Positions 1 to 13,020 of a DNA stretch of 64,000 nt are shown in pieces (position 1 is the first letter of the stretch; the number at the start of each line of letters is the position of its first letter). Under the pieces are notes generated by a model. That model was not told the DNA's origin, searched no databases, and saw only the letters and a list, made by a program, of their open reading frames with translations. The DNA is from Prinia subflava (taxonomy: Eukaryota; Chordata; Aves; Passeriformes; Cisticolidae): the NCBI RefSeq assembly GCF_021018805.1, contig NC_086250.1, forward strand, positions 62,621,322 to 62,685,321. Reading direction: 5' to 3'. A program made the position numbers and the translations under genes.

Positions 1-470
1 ATATGGCTAAAAGTTACCACTCCACTACTGAGTTCAGTCTCTAATTTCTCTGCAGGCAATGCTGCTGGTAAACCACAAATGGTTTGAGTTCTCCTTGACC
101 AAGGGCTCTGGACATGTAACAGCCCAGAGTCACAGCAGCTCATCATGGCCAAAGTAGCACCAAAGAGCTACATAAATACTCAAGAAAAAAAAGGTACCTC
201 ACCTGCACAGAATAGTTTGTTTGTGTAATAGGATTTATGTCACAAATGGCTATTTTAAGAGCAGGAAATAATATATATATATATATTTTTACCAAAGAAT
301 TGTGTTAGCACAGTACCTTAACTGCAGTTCAATCCAGCAATTCTGAAAAAAATCTGAAACCCAGATTTTTTTGTTGTTGTTGCCTGTCTGGATCTTTAGC
401 AAGGCAAGTCCCATACTGGTGTAACACATGCTTTTGCAGTTATCTCTCTCTCTCCTTTTTTTTCTTTTAG
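1..470 (+). other. non-coding, possibly the end of an intron
   Basis: AT-rich sequence with no open frame of note. It contains a short (AT)n tract near 268-287 and a GTT run near 368-383. Its right end has the form of a vertebrate 3' splice site: a roughly 28-base pyrimidine-rich run at 441-468, ending in TTTTAG at 465-470, with a possible branch point (TGTAAC) about 45 bases upstream near 420. It would be intronic only if the candidate exon that follows is real. Confidence 0.4.
268..287. repeat. (AT)n microsatellite
   Basis: About nine to ten uninterrupted AT dinucleotides followed by a T run. A short simple repeat of a kind common in AT-rich vertebrate DNA; no function is implied. Confidence 0.9.
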
Positions 471-547
471 AAGAAATAAACCCTGAAAATTACCAGTTTG
501 CTTCCTATCTTGTCAGCTCCAGGAGGAGATCAAAGGATGACTATTAA
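471..547 (+). CDS. candidate terminal coding exon (partial gene, product unknown)
   Basis: Directly after the AG at 469-470 one frame is open for 24 codons and ends TAT-TAA-TAG. The predicted peptide starts EINPENYQFA and ends RRRSKDDY, a polar and basic tail of the sort found at a protein C-terminus. The first two bases would complete a split codon. The other two frames stop within five codons. An AATAAA lies about 270 bases downstream with a GT-rich element after it, giving a compact acceptor, stop, short 3' UTR and poly(A)-site arrangement. I do not recognise the protein. The upstream exons would lie left of the window. The open stretch is short, so chance is a real alternative; the case rests on the co-occurrence of splice, stop and poly(A) signals. 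Confidence 0.4.
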
Positions 548-840
548 TAGAAAGAGTTGGGTGCTCTATAGACAAAAAATGTTTCTTCATTGCTATTTCC
601 CAATACTCAAGGGTTTGTTCTAGTAGCTCATGGAATATTAATTTTAATTGTCAACTACAGATTTTTTGAGATCCCTACAACACAACAGTGTAGAAGAAAT
701 GGCCTGTATTAATTTTCTAAGAATTTCCTTTATTGAAAGTCTGGACCAAGCAAGGTCACAGGGAGAATGATTTAAGAGAACGTTGAAATTGTGGAAGCAC
801 AAAAAATTAAAATTAATAAATGTGATGTGATTAAAGGGGT
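548..840 (+). other. candidate 3' UTR of the preceding exon
   Basis: AT-rich sequence between the tandem stops and the AATAAA signal. It has no repeat and no long open frame. A 66-codon minus-strand frame across part of it has no recognisable features. Interpretation as a 3' UTR depends entirely on the candidate exon at 471-547. Confidence 0.3.
815..820 (+). terminator. candidate poly(A) signal AATAAA
   Basis: A canonical hexamer, followed within 1-20 bases by TGTGATGTG and then GGGGTG, which matches the GU-rich downstream element of vertebrate cleavage sites. AATAAA is frequent in AT-rich DNA, and others occur nearby (around 1242), so position relative to the candidate exon is the only support. 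Confidence 0.35.
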
Positions 841-1905
841 GCAAGATTTCTCCTTTAAAGTTAAAAACATGTAAGACTTAAGAACACAGCAAAAATCACA
901 GTTAAAGGGGATATACTTAATGAAATGTCAGACATCCAGAACAGAGAGTGCACCCAATACAGCAATCATGTTTATATATGAGGGTTGTTTCACTGATCCA
1001 TCATTACCACAGATACAACCAGGATCTTCTTCAGAAGAAGATTTGGCACAATGGAAGTCTCACCATCAAGCATTTTTAACAGCTTAATGATCTCTTTTGT
1101 GTAGTACATGCCTTGATTCAAGCACCAAGGACAATGCTTGCTTGTGTTACTAGATTTGTATTATTAGATTTGTTTGATACAAATTGGATGTGCACTGTAG
1201 CAACAAAAGTCAAACCAATCTGTATTGTGAACAAAATTTTTAAATAAATTCATTTTTAAAGCATAAATTAGAAATTATTCTCCCCTTTATTGACTGAAAC
1301 ATCTAAAAATCACCCGTTACTTAATATTATGACTGTGGCTTTAAAATAACAAATAAAAAGGAAAATAATTCAGTAGGAAAAAAAAATGATCACAATGCAG
1401 CTAGACAGGTGGAAGGGTATAAGGCAGAAAATCTGGCTGCTGGATGAGAGGTTATTCTGCAAAATGTCTGTATTTGGGTCAGTGAAGGTGATATGCCTAG
1501 TTAATTGGTGAATAGAGCACAGCACTGAAATCAATGAAAAACATTGATAACTGATGAGAACATAGTTGGTGCTCCACACATTGAGTACAGAAAACTGATT
1601 TGCTTATCCAGGAGATTTTATGATTCAGTTGCCTGTGATTATAGGGGAACTGAATTCAACACCTCTGAGGTCTCTTCCAGTTCTACACTTCTGAAAAAAT
1701 GGTACAGGTATTTTAATTAAAAAGGGAATGTGCAATCTCTGATACAGTGCTGTAATTCCAGTAATTTCAATAGGTGGCTCCTATTTTGCTTTTCGTTGGC
1801 AGGAAATTGTCAAATCATTTAATTTGAATGCAGAAAGGCTTAGGTTTGGTCCTTCCTATGCAAAAATCAGCGGAAAACTAAAATGTATATGAACCTCTCT
1901 CTATT
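841..1905. other. unique AT-rich non-coding sequence
   Basis: No gene is seen. It holds scattered short A and T runs and, near 1640-1697, a probable CR1 tail relic listed separately. The open frames present are under 70 codons, with no domain or signal. Confidence 0.7.
1640..1697 (+). mobile_element. probable CR1 3'-tail relic
   Basis: The stretch reads GGGGAACTGAATTCAACACC, then TCTGAGGTCTCTTCCAGTTC, and continues into TACACTTCTG. This follows the typical end of a CR1 sense strand (GGACT-GATGATCT-CAGAGGTCCCTTCCA-, then an ATTCTG-type octamer). It is short and diverged and lacks any coding part, so the family call is tentative. Chance resemblance or another LINE with a similar tail cannot be excluded. 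Confidence 0.5.
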
Positions 1906-2001
1906 ATGGATGGATGGATGGATGGATGGATGGATGGATGGATGGATGGATGGATGGATGGATGGATGGATGGATGGATGGGTGGATGGATGGAAGGATG
2001 A
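1906..2001. repeat. (GGAT)n microsatellite
   Basis: About 19 uninterrupted ATGG units from 1906 to 1981, then a GGTGG interruption and a few more units with single substitutions up to about 2001. The long perfect core suggests a young or actively slipping tetranucleotide locus; the imperfect units all sit at the right end. Confidence 0.97.
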
Positions 2002-5000
2002 ATAAGTTCTTTGAAATGCTTTAATACTGCATGCTTTACACTTCTAAAAAATAACCTTGCAAAACATGCTTTATGTTAAGAATTCTGAAATCCTTGAACA
2101 GTAGAATGCAATTGTACAGCTACAGAACATGCCAAATGCAGAAGTGCATGTCCCCGACCCCTTTAAGGTGAACACTGAATTTCTGTTTATAAATGTGTAC
2201 AAATGATACTGATCAAGATCTCTAGTACCTATTGCATCCGAGGCAATCACTAATAAGTAAATAGTCATCTTAATGAGGTGAAAAAGGAATTATTTTTGAA
2301 GGACCAGTAAAGAGGACTAAAATAGCGCACGATATTAGCGTAAAAAAAAAAAAAAAAAAGATGAGAGGATTAGGACTAATGGTCCTAGAAAAGAACTCTT
2401 TTGATTATTTCCTGGAATATCCTCTCAGTTTGACACTACCACCTGGAATGCAGAATACAGTGTCTAAGCAAATGAAATTATTCACCTCTCTTGTTCATAT
2501 TCAGTCTTTGCCTCTTGCCACTTTAATATAAATTGCAACACTGACTTCTCATTAACAACCATCTACACCTCTTCTCTGATAAACCCAGCACTTCTGTCAT
2601 TATTACAAACTGACAAACCTTGGACCACCCTGAAATTTAATGCATCTCTAACTGTGAAAACAGAAATAGTGGTAACAACACTGCAGAGACAACTAGCTCT
2701 CCATGTTTTTAACATGCATTCCCAGGTTTTGGGAAACACTCCAAAGCATAGGATTTAAAGTAAAATAATAAGTATGGGTTTTAGCTGAAGTAAGTTTTCT
2801 ACAGTGTAACAGAAGGTTTAAAACATAATGATTTAACTTAATTTAGTATAATTGTAAAATCAAGGTGATACTTAATTCTAATCTTCCAGATGAAAGTAAC
2901 TGCCAGCACTATATTAGACGTTTACAGTGCCAACGATTTAGAAGGAATCCATCCCCCTGCTTGAGAGGAAGGGGTGAACTTCCTCTCTTCAACTGCTAGG
3001 AAAATACCACTGATTTTGAGCAAGTAATTGGAGATTTACACCACAGTGCCTCAGATCAGAGTATGGCTTGTAATAAAGCTTCAGTGTGTTTCGGGAGGGA
3101 AGACACTTCTTCAAAGACTTTAAGATAAAGCATATGTTTTAGATTTTCATTTAACCAGGTTTCATTCAGGCTGAGCTTCAAGGAACCTGAGTGTCAAAGT
3201 GCTAGCAGGTGACTTTCTGTCAAAAACTACAGTTTTCTCTTGCTCTCATATAATATTACACCACAAAGCACCCAGGATTTTGGACCCTTTCTCTCACACT
3301 GCTCCTTCTCTGCCTTTTCTCATGAGTAGGGATGCTGTGTAGTGGCCACAATGACTGGATTTCTCCATCTTCAGCCTTCCACCCTCTTCCTCCTCAATGA
3401 CCCATGAAAACCTGCATGCTGAAAACCTGCATAAGACTTTTTGCCCCAGTGACAGCCCTGACATCAACCCTCCCCAAACTGCAGTGGTGGAGAGGGGCCC
3501 AGTACAGCACACCAGACACTGGGGTCTTCCGGCGGGAGGAAATTGTGATGGTGGGATACAGATGTTTTAGAGCAAGAGGGGAATGGCATGAACATCAGGA
3601 GCAAGGAGGAGAGCCTGGGGTGGAAGTGAAGGACCTCACTGCCCTGAAAACCTTAACACCTGGGGAAGAAAATGTATCCCTGGCTTAACTCTCCTTGGAC
3701 ACAATTCACCTCGCAATTATTTTTCTTTTCAAAGACTTTTCTTTTCCTTACTCTTCAGCTTCCATAAGGCAAAACCATCCATTTCTGTTAAGTAGCATGG
3801 TGTGTCAGTTTTGAGTTAAGCAGTAACCATAAAGAATGCTTGTGAGAGACAGTAACTGTTCTTGATGTCAAGTCTTTCCACAATGAGGAACTGCTTTTAA
3901 ATAACTTCTTTGAAGAATAAAATAGAATAGCTTCCTGATAATTGTTTTATTTCCATGGAGAAGTGAAGAAAAAGCTGTTGGCCTTATATTCTTTACCATG
4001 ACAGCCTGAGGATGTGCATAAGGATTCCTGTTTCTGCCATCATTCATTTTAATTTTTCTATCTCATTTTTCTTAATTTTGTTTATGGTTGCCTTTTCTAT
4101 TTCTCTATGAATTTTTGGATTTCTTTCCTTTTTGGAGCTTTATTCCAAGCCCTCTGCTCTCAGCTCCCCTCCATGCCCTGTCTTCCTCTGTGCCACTCAC
4201 CCAGCTTGTTAAATACTTTCCCTCCCACAGACTTGTTGGTGCAGAGAGAGTTGGTTACAAACCTTTGTTGACAATGGCCAATTCTCTGTGTCAGTGTAAG
4301 ATGTTCATGCCAAGGTTCAAGGACAGCCACTTTCAGAGAGAAGGTCAGTAATTTTAAGGGCAAACCGAGGCTGTCTCTTACACACAACTGCACTCGAAGA
4401 GGAAAAAGCATTTGTTCATCAACATCTACCTATTTCAATCCAATCCCCTCTCACACCTTTGGGGAAGGGTGGCAGAACCCTAAAATGGATGAACAAATAG
4501 GCAAAACAAATTAATATGCAAAGTGATAAGATGAACTGGCATTTCAAAGGCACGCCTGCAAAAAAAAGGGGGAAAAATATTCCCACAACAGAGAAGAGGT
4601 GATTTGATGGAGAATACTAAGATCCCAGAAGAGAAGGCACATTCTACATCAAACACTTTCCTAGATTTTTTTTTGATAGTAATTTCCTGAAAAAGAATTT
4701 ATTCTGATTCCTTTTATTTTTTTTCTTTTTGGATTACTGTACTTTGCCTTTGCCAGGCATGACTCATATGCACAGAAATGTCTTTATCACAAATGAAACA
4801 CATTTTCAGATTTACATGCTGACTTAGCCAAAACTCCCAGCTTTTGACTTTTCAAGTTTTGAAGTGTTTCTAATGATGGCAGGAAGGTCTGATGTGCTTG
4901 AAGATATAAGGCTCATCAACAAGGCAGCAGTAAGCTCAGGTGAAGGCATAACAAACCAATTTTCCTCCATGACTGGGTCACCCTGTACTGGGGTGTAAAG

Positions 5001-8000
5001 GTCTGGTTACATACACACCACTGAGCGTGTAGCCATGAGAACAACGCTGGAAATGACATTTCTTCTGCATTGTGTGGCCACATAAATATCAATTTGTGCT
5101 TTAGAACAAGAATGTCATATCACTTGGAAAATATCCTAGTATCTTGACAAGTTATATTGGAAACTGGGAGGCATAAAAGGAAAGTATTACCCCACATGGC
5201 CTAGTGCTGCTACACTTTCCCAGTGTGAAAAGCAGAAATGCTGGGCCAAATACCCTGCTGTTACTCCAGCTGGGGAAGCAAATTCCATATCAAACACTTA
5301 GGATATTTTGCCAGTATTTTTGTATTTGCTGTTGAGGTGGAATCTAGATTGCCTGGTCACATATTCTTATTACAGTGGATAATTCATGTATACTAAGCTT
5401 TATACACGGAAGTGATCGAAAAACACAGAGTACAATAAAAAAATAATGCTTGGTAGGAGGTAAAAGTGTGCTCTCTACCTTCAAGAGCTACCACACCTGA
5501 GTGGGAGGGTTTGATGCACCAACATTTGTAGCAATTATCACAGAGTCATTCACCTGCTGTGGGCCAAGAATCTCAATCTGAGAACATCAGTGCTTCTAAA
5601 AAGCCATGGTCATTCCCCTGAGAGACTGTGGGGGCACGTGGCACTTTGCTATTAAAATGAAAGTAGGAAGAAGTAATGACCAGGACAAGAAAATATTCAA
5701 GAGCTGGTCACATTGCAGTGTGCCTCTGCCAAGGACAGTCTGCACCTTATCTCCTGGAGATACAGAGCAACAAAAACTTTCTCCATGTTCTTGGGGCAGC
5801 TGTAGGCTACACATCATTTTCCATGGACTGCTGTGGCTATTGCAAAGAGCTGTGGCAAAAGAAGCACAGTAGTATCAAGCACTGTAATGCTGAACTAGCA
5901 GATAATGCCAAAGCACCTACATTTTCTTGTGTTCTCTTTCCTTTTATTTCTTTCCTGCTTGTTATCATAACTATGCCATGGAGAGTTTTCTTTGAAGCAT
6001 TCTTTGAAACACAATAGACAGCATACATTATTTATCCTAATGGAATAGTGTGCAAGGCACCCCTCCCCATATCTCGCTTCCTCTGAATAACTTCAGGAGA
6101 GAACAGAGCAAGATAAAAACAGGCTACATTTTTTTAGTCAGAAAGTGATGAAACCTCACAGAAGGCAATTCTCATGTGGATGAGGTTGCAAAAGTAGGAG
6201 CAGCAGAAGATAGAAAACCCAGCTTTGTTTTCTCCTGTGCTACTGAGTCATTGGGGGAGTCAGGTGCAGGTACTTACAGACAGACCCATATACAAATCCA
6301 AGAGCAATGTGTAATTAAGACAACTCGTTGGGAAGGGCCCTGAGAGCCTGACTATCTCTACAAAGATGACTGAAAGTTACTTCTGTTAAAAAATGGTTCT
6401 GTACTTTCTCTGTCACAATTCATTTTCACATTTACAAAGGAGTGAACACCTATTTTTTTATAAAATTAACTACACAAATGAAAACTACTACTTGTAGGAG
6501 AGAACTGCAAACACTGGAAATTTGACTTCTTTACATATCAGCAATAAGGTATTTTTATACAGGTTCCACCATTTAAAGGGCAGAGAGCATTTACTAGCAT
6601 AAATGAACACTGCTGTTATTCTGTTGGTATGAGAACAGCAGCAAACATGCTTCCTCAGTTTAGTTTTGAATTCTGAGCAGAGCTCGTATTTCACACAGTA
6701 ATAGTCAGTAACTTCCATGGACAGGGAACATAATTACAGTGTCCTAGCTCCAAATGGCTGAAGGTTGTAAAGGATAATATATAGCACCTGCTGAATCTGC
6801 AGAAGGAAAAAAACCTAACACAATAAAGAGCTCCCTACTGGCACACCTCCTTTTTCAGAAGGACTTTCCAATAGGCACACAGGCAGGTGTTTTTTGATGG
6901 TTATGTCGCTGCAGTTGGTTCGACAACAGCATTTGACAGCTGCAATGACAGAATGGGAACACACTATCCCCTCAGTTATTCCAGGTTTTAAAATCCAGTC
7001 ATGCAAAATCTAGGAAAGTTTGGAGTTACCTTTTCCTTTTGTGCAGCAAATTCCTCCAAGTGCTGTCTGAGGGACAGCTACCACTCATCACGTAAGGATT
7101 TCTGGGGTGCATTTCCACAAATTCACTTGTGTTTTCCAGAACCTCTTTCTATTTCATCATCTAAACAAGAAACACCAAAACTGCAGTCTCCTTCTGTCAG
7201 TCAGGAGGTGCAGAACTCTGAAGACAGAGGCACAGACACTTCCAGTTGCCCCAGTCAATTGTGTGATCAGCGAACAATTATGATTTGATCAAGCTCCTTT
7301 ATTCAGCCATATACAATTGTCCCCAGATGTTCTAGATTTATGGACTATTCCAGTGGCTGGTGTCATAATCAAGCTTTGCTTTTGTATGTTCTTGATCCCA
7401 ACCATGTGATAGAGAACCTTAATTAGTGACAAAGGCAGTGCTCCTCATGCATCTTTGGGTTATGGGCACTGTTAAAACACAAAATGCTGGATTGTATCTG
7501 ACTGCATAACATTACAGGGTGATGCCAAGTTACCTTTCAGAATTTTTTCCAAGAAGCTGATTCTGAAGGTGAAAAATCCTTTAATGAAAGGGAACTCTGC
7601 CCTGAAGGTCCTGTCCCTGCAGAGGCTCTGCTCACCAATATTTCATCACAAATATTATCACCTCCTGGACTCATCGTGGCTTCTGCCGTCACAGAGATGA
7701 GAACAATCATCCAATAACTTTGGCCAACGTCATAAGCAACCCTGAAGATTTAAGCCAGAGCCTTGGGAGAGGTGACAGATGGAGGGAAAGAGCAGCACAG
7801 GAGTGCCAAGGCTTTTTGCTCCCATCAGAGCTGGTTTCTCAGCAGATGACCAAGTCTGAAGTTACACAATCCATATCCAATTAGTCTGCTTGAATCAATC
7901 CAGACTCTAAGAGTTCCTAAATCTTTACGAACTTCCAGAAATCTTTAATTTCTGTTATCTAGGACAGAATTTTACAGCTTACATCTTCTCTGTCATCAGG

Positions 8001-10779
8001 AAAGCACTCTAGTGGAAATAATTCTTCACACTGTACTTCACTGCAATTTATTTATTTGACTGGAAAAGAAAGGATAACTGAGAAGGAGAGCTTTTATTGT
8101 GATGTGCTCTCTATTGCAATGCTTCCCTCATCCATGCCCATTTGTATTCCATCACCTCTGGGTTATGAGCAATTCTGTCAATGGGGATTGTCATGGCTGT
8201 AAAGACTTAACTCCTAATACCTTCAGATTAAAGAATTTTTCCCAGGCACTTTTCTTGTTCATATTTTCATAGGGGATAACAGTTAGGGGGTTTAGAGGTT
8301 CAGTGATCACCCATTATCAATCCTATTTGCTTGTTTTCTTTTCCAGGAAGGTGATAAAATGTATTTGACCTGAGCCTCTCTGCAAGATCAGATTTTCTCT
8401 ACTAAATGTTCTCTTGTCTCATCTCTAGAGTGAAACTTGGCACCAATTTCAGCAGAGGCAGAACTGAGCCATAAACACCACTCTCCTTTAGTATACTCAT
8501 ATGATCATGTAAGTATTCAGGATACAGATTCAGATTATAAAATTGTCCCAAGAAAGCCACAAACTTTCATTGCTCTCTTCAGCAGTTTGAACCATGGGAA
8601 TATTGGCTAAATTCGTTATGGTATACTTGGCTGATGTTGGGATGAAAAATGATTTCCTTTTTGTCATAGAAAGACTGATGAGATTGAGAGTATTGTGTTC
8701 TGTAGGCACCTGGATATGCACCTCTCTACAACCTCTCTATAACCCAGCACCAAGTTCTGTCTTCACCTGGACAAAAGAAGGGGCTGGTGGCAGAAATTGC
8801 TTCTCACTGTCCCAGAACATGGAGTTGGGGCAGAAGGGAAAAGTCACAGATGGTTGGTAAGGGTAAATCAAGGAAGTTTACATAAATAAAGAAGTTTGTG
8901 GAGAGTCAGAAAAAAAGTATGAGAGGAGAAATACAAAGAAATTAGGAGGATGACAGGAAAAAGATTGTAATGTCAGGTTAGAAGCATCTTGCATGTTTCC
9001 AGGTGAGAGTGGTTTTCTTTATTTAGTTGTAAGTCAACTTAATCTTCCATGGTTAGAGAAAGAACAAACCCAGCCAACTTTCAGTTTACAGTTTTCAGCT
9101 AACTCTACTATTGATGTTTAGTTTTCTACAAAACAATGAGCAGTCTAAACATAGGTATCCTTTCTACTCAAACACCAAAGGTCACTAAAAGAACCATCCT
9201 CTTTATCCCACAGCATAATGTAGTCAAAAAACAGTTGCTACAGTGATCAGAGAGAGAGATCTCTGAAATTTTTGTCTGGTACTTTTATCAGACATGTGGG
9301 TCTGGGGTATGCTATGTACATTAGGAAGCAATGACAGAGGAATAGGAATAGGAGTAGAGATGGTCTTACAGGGAAAAAAAAAAGTAAATTATGCTGACCA
9401 TACTTTTTTCTTGGCCCTATGGGCTACAATCAGCTCTGTTATAGTGACATCATTTACAACAAACTTGATTTAAACTGGTTGCGTTAGGGCAGCTGGGAAT
9501 ACTATATTGCCTTTAATGTTCTTAAGCTTATTTTTCAGTGAGAGCATGATGGTTTCTGTATAGGCATTTGCTACTGAAATGGGAAATAGGTGGGCTGTTT
9601 GATGAGTCTGTCAGCTGGAACACTGGCAATTGCTACTTGGACTACTTCAATGTAAATATAATTTTCTCAGACTTCAGTACTCTGGGTCTGAGTCTTTTTT
9701 TCTGTTAGTACATACTAATCTATCTAATTCTTGTTATTATTTATTTTCATCACAACCAGAAGACAATCCTGACTTTTATGTTTATCTTCAGGATATATTT
9801 ACACAGCTTTCAGAAAGTGATAGTGAGAAATTTTCCTAGTGCCACCGTTTCATTTCTGTTTCCCTTCCCCCTTTACAGAGGTCCAGTGTGTCACTGCTGC
9901 ACCATGAGAAAATGTGCATTTCCAACCAAAGTCCCTGGGCAGTTTTCATTTTGTAATGACAATAAAAGTCAAAAGTCATGCCTAATTTCTTAAATCAGAT
10001 TTTCACTGGTAAATCCAACTTTAAATAATGTTGTTGTCAATAATCACATAATCAATAGACAATGGTCCTAGTTGGATGTATGTATTTCTTTAGAGTTAAA
10101 TTTATTCATTTAATTTCTTCTGGAAACTTTTCTGCCTGTAGGGATCTTCAATCCAGTTTTTTCTTAATGTGTAAAGTTCCGAAATCTAATTTGTTCCTAT
10201 TCAGTAGTAGACTCCCATTTTATTCTGATTATGTACATACACACCAGAAAATCCTGGTTTGGTTTACCTTCCAAAACTGCAGCTGCATTCCAGTGCTTTG
10301 TAACTATGGTCAGTGTGAAGAAGGCATCTGGAATCTTTCTGTCACTCAAGGCTTTTAAACTCTGTTTATTTGAACATCTCTCATTGATATTTCTGCTTGT
10401 CTGATGGTTTGCAAGATGTTTGTTTTCTTTTTCACAATCCCAGTGTGCAATTGTGTCACTTGCCATGAAGCAAGTGTTTACTACTGTCAAATTATCTACC
10501 TGTACAGAAGGAGCAATGGGATCTGCACGTAGTGGTAAAGTTCCTTTTTTGCTCCTTTCTGGCAGTAGTGGAAGCATTTAGGTCTATGAAAATTGATCTC
10601 AAAAGACTGTAACAAGTCTGGCAAGTAACATTTGGGGGTTTTGTAAGTACTGCACACAACATGCTTTCTAAGCACCAACAAAAATAGCAGGCACTATTAA
10701 GCAGTCACAAAAAACACTGGCCACATTTTCTGGAGAGGATCCATACTACTGACAACTTCTCACAGCTACCCTTCTGCCT
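2002..10779. other. unique non-coding sequence, no gene seen
   Basis: Nearly 9 kb of AT-rich unique sequence. The open frames are below 115 codons, have no recognisable domains, and often overlap on both strands. A locally GC-richer part lies near 3280-3690, where frames of 94 (plus) and 72 (minus) codons overlap; neither resembles a known protein. No retroposon is clear by eye. Short A runs occur, for example at 2342-2359. The stretch near 9420-9650 is poor in simple repeats and might hold a conserved element, but comparison is needed to say so. Confidence 0.6.
2342..2359. repeat. poly(A) tract
   Basis: Eighteen consecutive A residues. No retroposon body or target-site duplication is evident beside it, so it is recorded as a simple repeat only. 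Confidence 0.9.
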
Positions 10780-11110
10780 CCTACTTGCCCTACTTTTGTG
10801 CTATGGAGCCACCTTATCTGAGGGAACATTTAAAGAAGTGGTTTTCACTGGAGCGGAATTCCCAGTCGCGCCATGAATCCCCTGGCACAGAGCCCTCTGG
10901 AGAAACGCGGTCCCCTCCTTTTCCCACTGCCATCACCCCACACGTGGAGAGCCAGAGGCTGCTCCCACCTCTGGGCTGCAGCTGCTGCTCAGGAATGCTG
11001 GAGCAGAGCTGCGGAATCAGGCTGAATGGCCATTCCATGCGGGGCTGCTGCCACCCAGCACACTTGTAGTACAATTAAAGGAGTGCCTCTCCTGCTCCTC
11101 CTCCCCCCTC
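10780..11110. other. GC-raised patch of unknown nature
   Basis: This segment stands out from its AT-rich surroundings. It has about eight CpG dinucleotides between 10850 and 11050 and ends in a pyrimidine-rich run (CTCCTGCTCCTCCTCCCCCCTC) near 11087-11110. Frames of 86-94 codons are open on both strands, which is expected from composition. I recognise no domain and no CR1 sequence. It could be an old GC-rich insertion, a conserved regulatory element or a lost exon. Confidence 0.4.
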
Positions 11111-13020
11111 GCTCTTGGACTACCTGAATGTGAACTTCTCCCTTGGATAAACAAACACTTGTACCCATACACATACATCTGGCCTTCAAGGACTTTATTC
11201 CAGTGCCTTTTGTTAGGATTTTCAGTTTTACCTGGCAGTTGCTGGCTGGCATTCCTTTTTCACCTGTATCGTGGGTGGCACATTATTTAAGACACACATT
11301 TTTCAACCCACTTACTAATTCCAGCAGAACGGGCAGAAGCTGCTTTATTAGCAGTATTTATACAACATATTTGCAATAGACACTTTCTAAAATGATTTCT
11401 TTTTTGTAAGCAGGAGTATTGGCTTGAGGTTCTGATTTCAGGTAAAACAACCACAGCCCACTACAGCCCCTCAGCCAAACAGTCAAAGAAAGCAAAGCAA
11501 AACAAGCCAGTCAGACATTACCAGAGAGAATGATGATTATAACAAACAACAATACAAGGGGAAAATGCATGGCTATTCAGAAACTGTCTTTTGGGGACAG
11601 AAGAAGAGATCTGGAGCCATTTTTCACTAGGTTCACGAGAAAATGTCAGCACACAGATGCTACTGTACTGTCAGATTGCATCTTAATTTGGCCAAAGGGG
11701 ACCCAGGCAGTCACCCCTCACAGACATTTTTAAAGGCCCATTACAAATCTGATTTATTGGTTGCTAAGAGTCTTCCTGCTATAGTCTGCAGATTTTGCAT
11801 GACATGGAGCTGAAATCCAGTTACAGATAAATGTCTGCTTCTCTGTATGATCTAAATCCATCTAAATTCAGTATTTCTTGGGCATCGGTCAAGCCTCCCC
11901 CGGTTTGCCCACCCCCTCTCCTCCTAATACCTTCAGGCAGTTTACTTCAGAATGAAGCAGAACATTAACCTGTATAAAATTGCTAATTTGTGTATAACTC
12001 TCTTGCTGCCATTGAAAAGAAATAAAAGGAAATGCTCTTTGTTCCAAAGAGGCAGGGAAAATTTTCAGGAACAAAAGAAATGCATCTGCTCAGCAAAAGA
12101 AATGAGAAATTGCTGAGATATATTTCAGATGTTTAGGCATGCTGGTGTTAACAACAACCATTCAAATAATTGCTCTTCTTCAGTATTTCAAAAAAATCTC
12201 TTGGCTTTTTCCTCAAAAAAAAAAAAAAAAAAAAAAAGAAAAAAAGGAAGAAATTCCTTGCCTTCTGTGAAAAGCCAAAGATTATACAAGTGAAATGCAT
12301 TTGGTAATGCTGAAGAAACACCATTCAAACTTGCTCTACTTGAACTGCCCATTGTTACAATTCAGACAATGTACAACAACAAGCACGGCTCAACTTCTAA
12401 CCATGCCTGCATCACAAGGAATTCAAAGTCAACAGCTCTTCCTATTTCCATAAACTCACCTCCAAAGCCTTCATTTGCAGCTCCTCTAGTAAAAATCTAC
12501 TAGCATTGGAACAGTCATCTGGCTATTTGTTACAGAAGCATGCAGCTCGTCCTAAAGCCCTGTATTTCGCGAAGGAACTATTCTAAACAAAGACAACATC
12601 AAAAGCTACATAAGGATCGCTCACAGCAAGTCCAACTCAGCCCAAGTTTGGATTCAACATCTGTCTGAACACAGTAGTGCCTCCCATTTTGGTTTTGTTT
12701 TGGGGGATTAAACCCCTTTTAATCTCTTTAAGTGACCCTGCCTCAGGTTCCAGCTGTGCTGCTGTACAAATCCAGAGAGGGAGAAAGGAAAAAAAGGCAA
12801 GAAAAAGAAGGCAGCGCCTTATCCCACCTTTCCATGGCTCTCAGCCCGTCTGTCTTCGCATGATCTGCAAACCACCTGTACTGGATCCAGCCCATTCTGG
12901 GGACGCAAATTATCTTCCCGGTAGATGTAGTCTCAGCTGCGCTTTGATTTTTCGGCACGAATGTCTAGAATCTTCTGCTTAAGCCAGACGCAGCCACACA
13001 AAACTGCAGCTGAGCTCTTT
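11111..13020. other. unique non-coding sequence left of the CpG island
   Basis: No gene is supported. It contains a long A tract at 12215-12253. The 101-codon plus-strand frame at 12677-12982 and its 71-codon minus-strand partner are low-complexity and lysine/arginine-rich in part, and show no domain. GC content rises toward the island that follows. Confidence 0.6.
12215..12253. repeat. poly(A)-rich tract
   Basis: Twenty-three consecutive A residues, then an A-rich continuation broken by single G residues. It might be the tail of an old processed insertion in plus orientation, but nothing upstream is recognisable, so it is called a simple tract. Confidence 0.9.

Noticed and set aside
8990..9012. 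Donor-like CCAG/GTGAGAG
   Set aside because: The upstream sequence has no pyrimidine tract with AG and no sustained open frame.
10197..10577. 126-codon minus-strand open frame
   Set aside because: No recognisable domain, no splice or promoter context, and an overlapping 98-codon plus-strand frame. Long enough to note but within chance for 64 kb.
12677..12982. 101-codon plus-strand frame just left of the CpG island
   Set aside because: No domain, a low-complexity Lys/Arg segment, and an overlapping minus-strand frame. More likely upstream or first-exon non-coding sequence.
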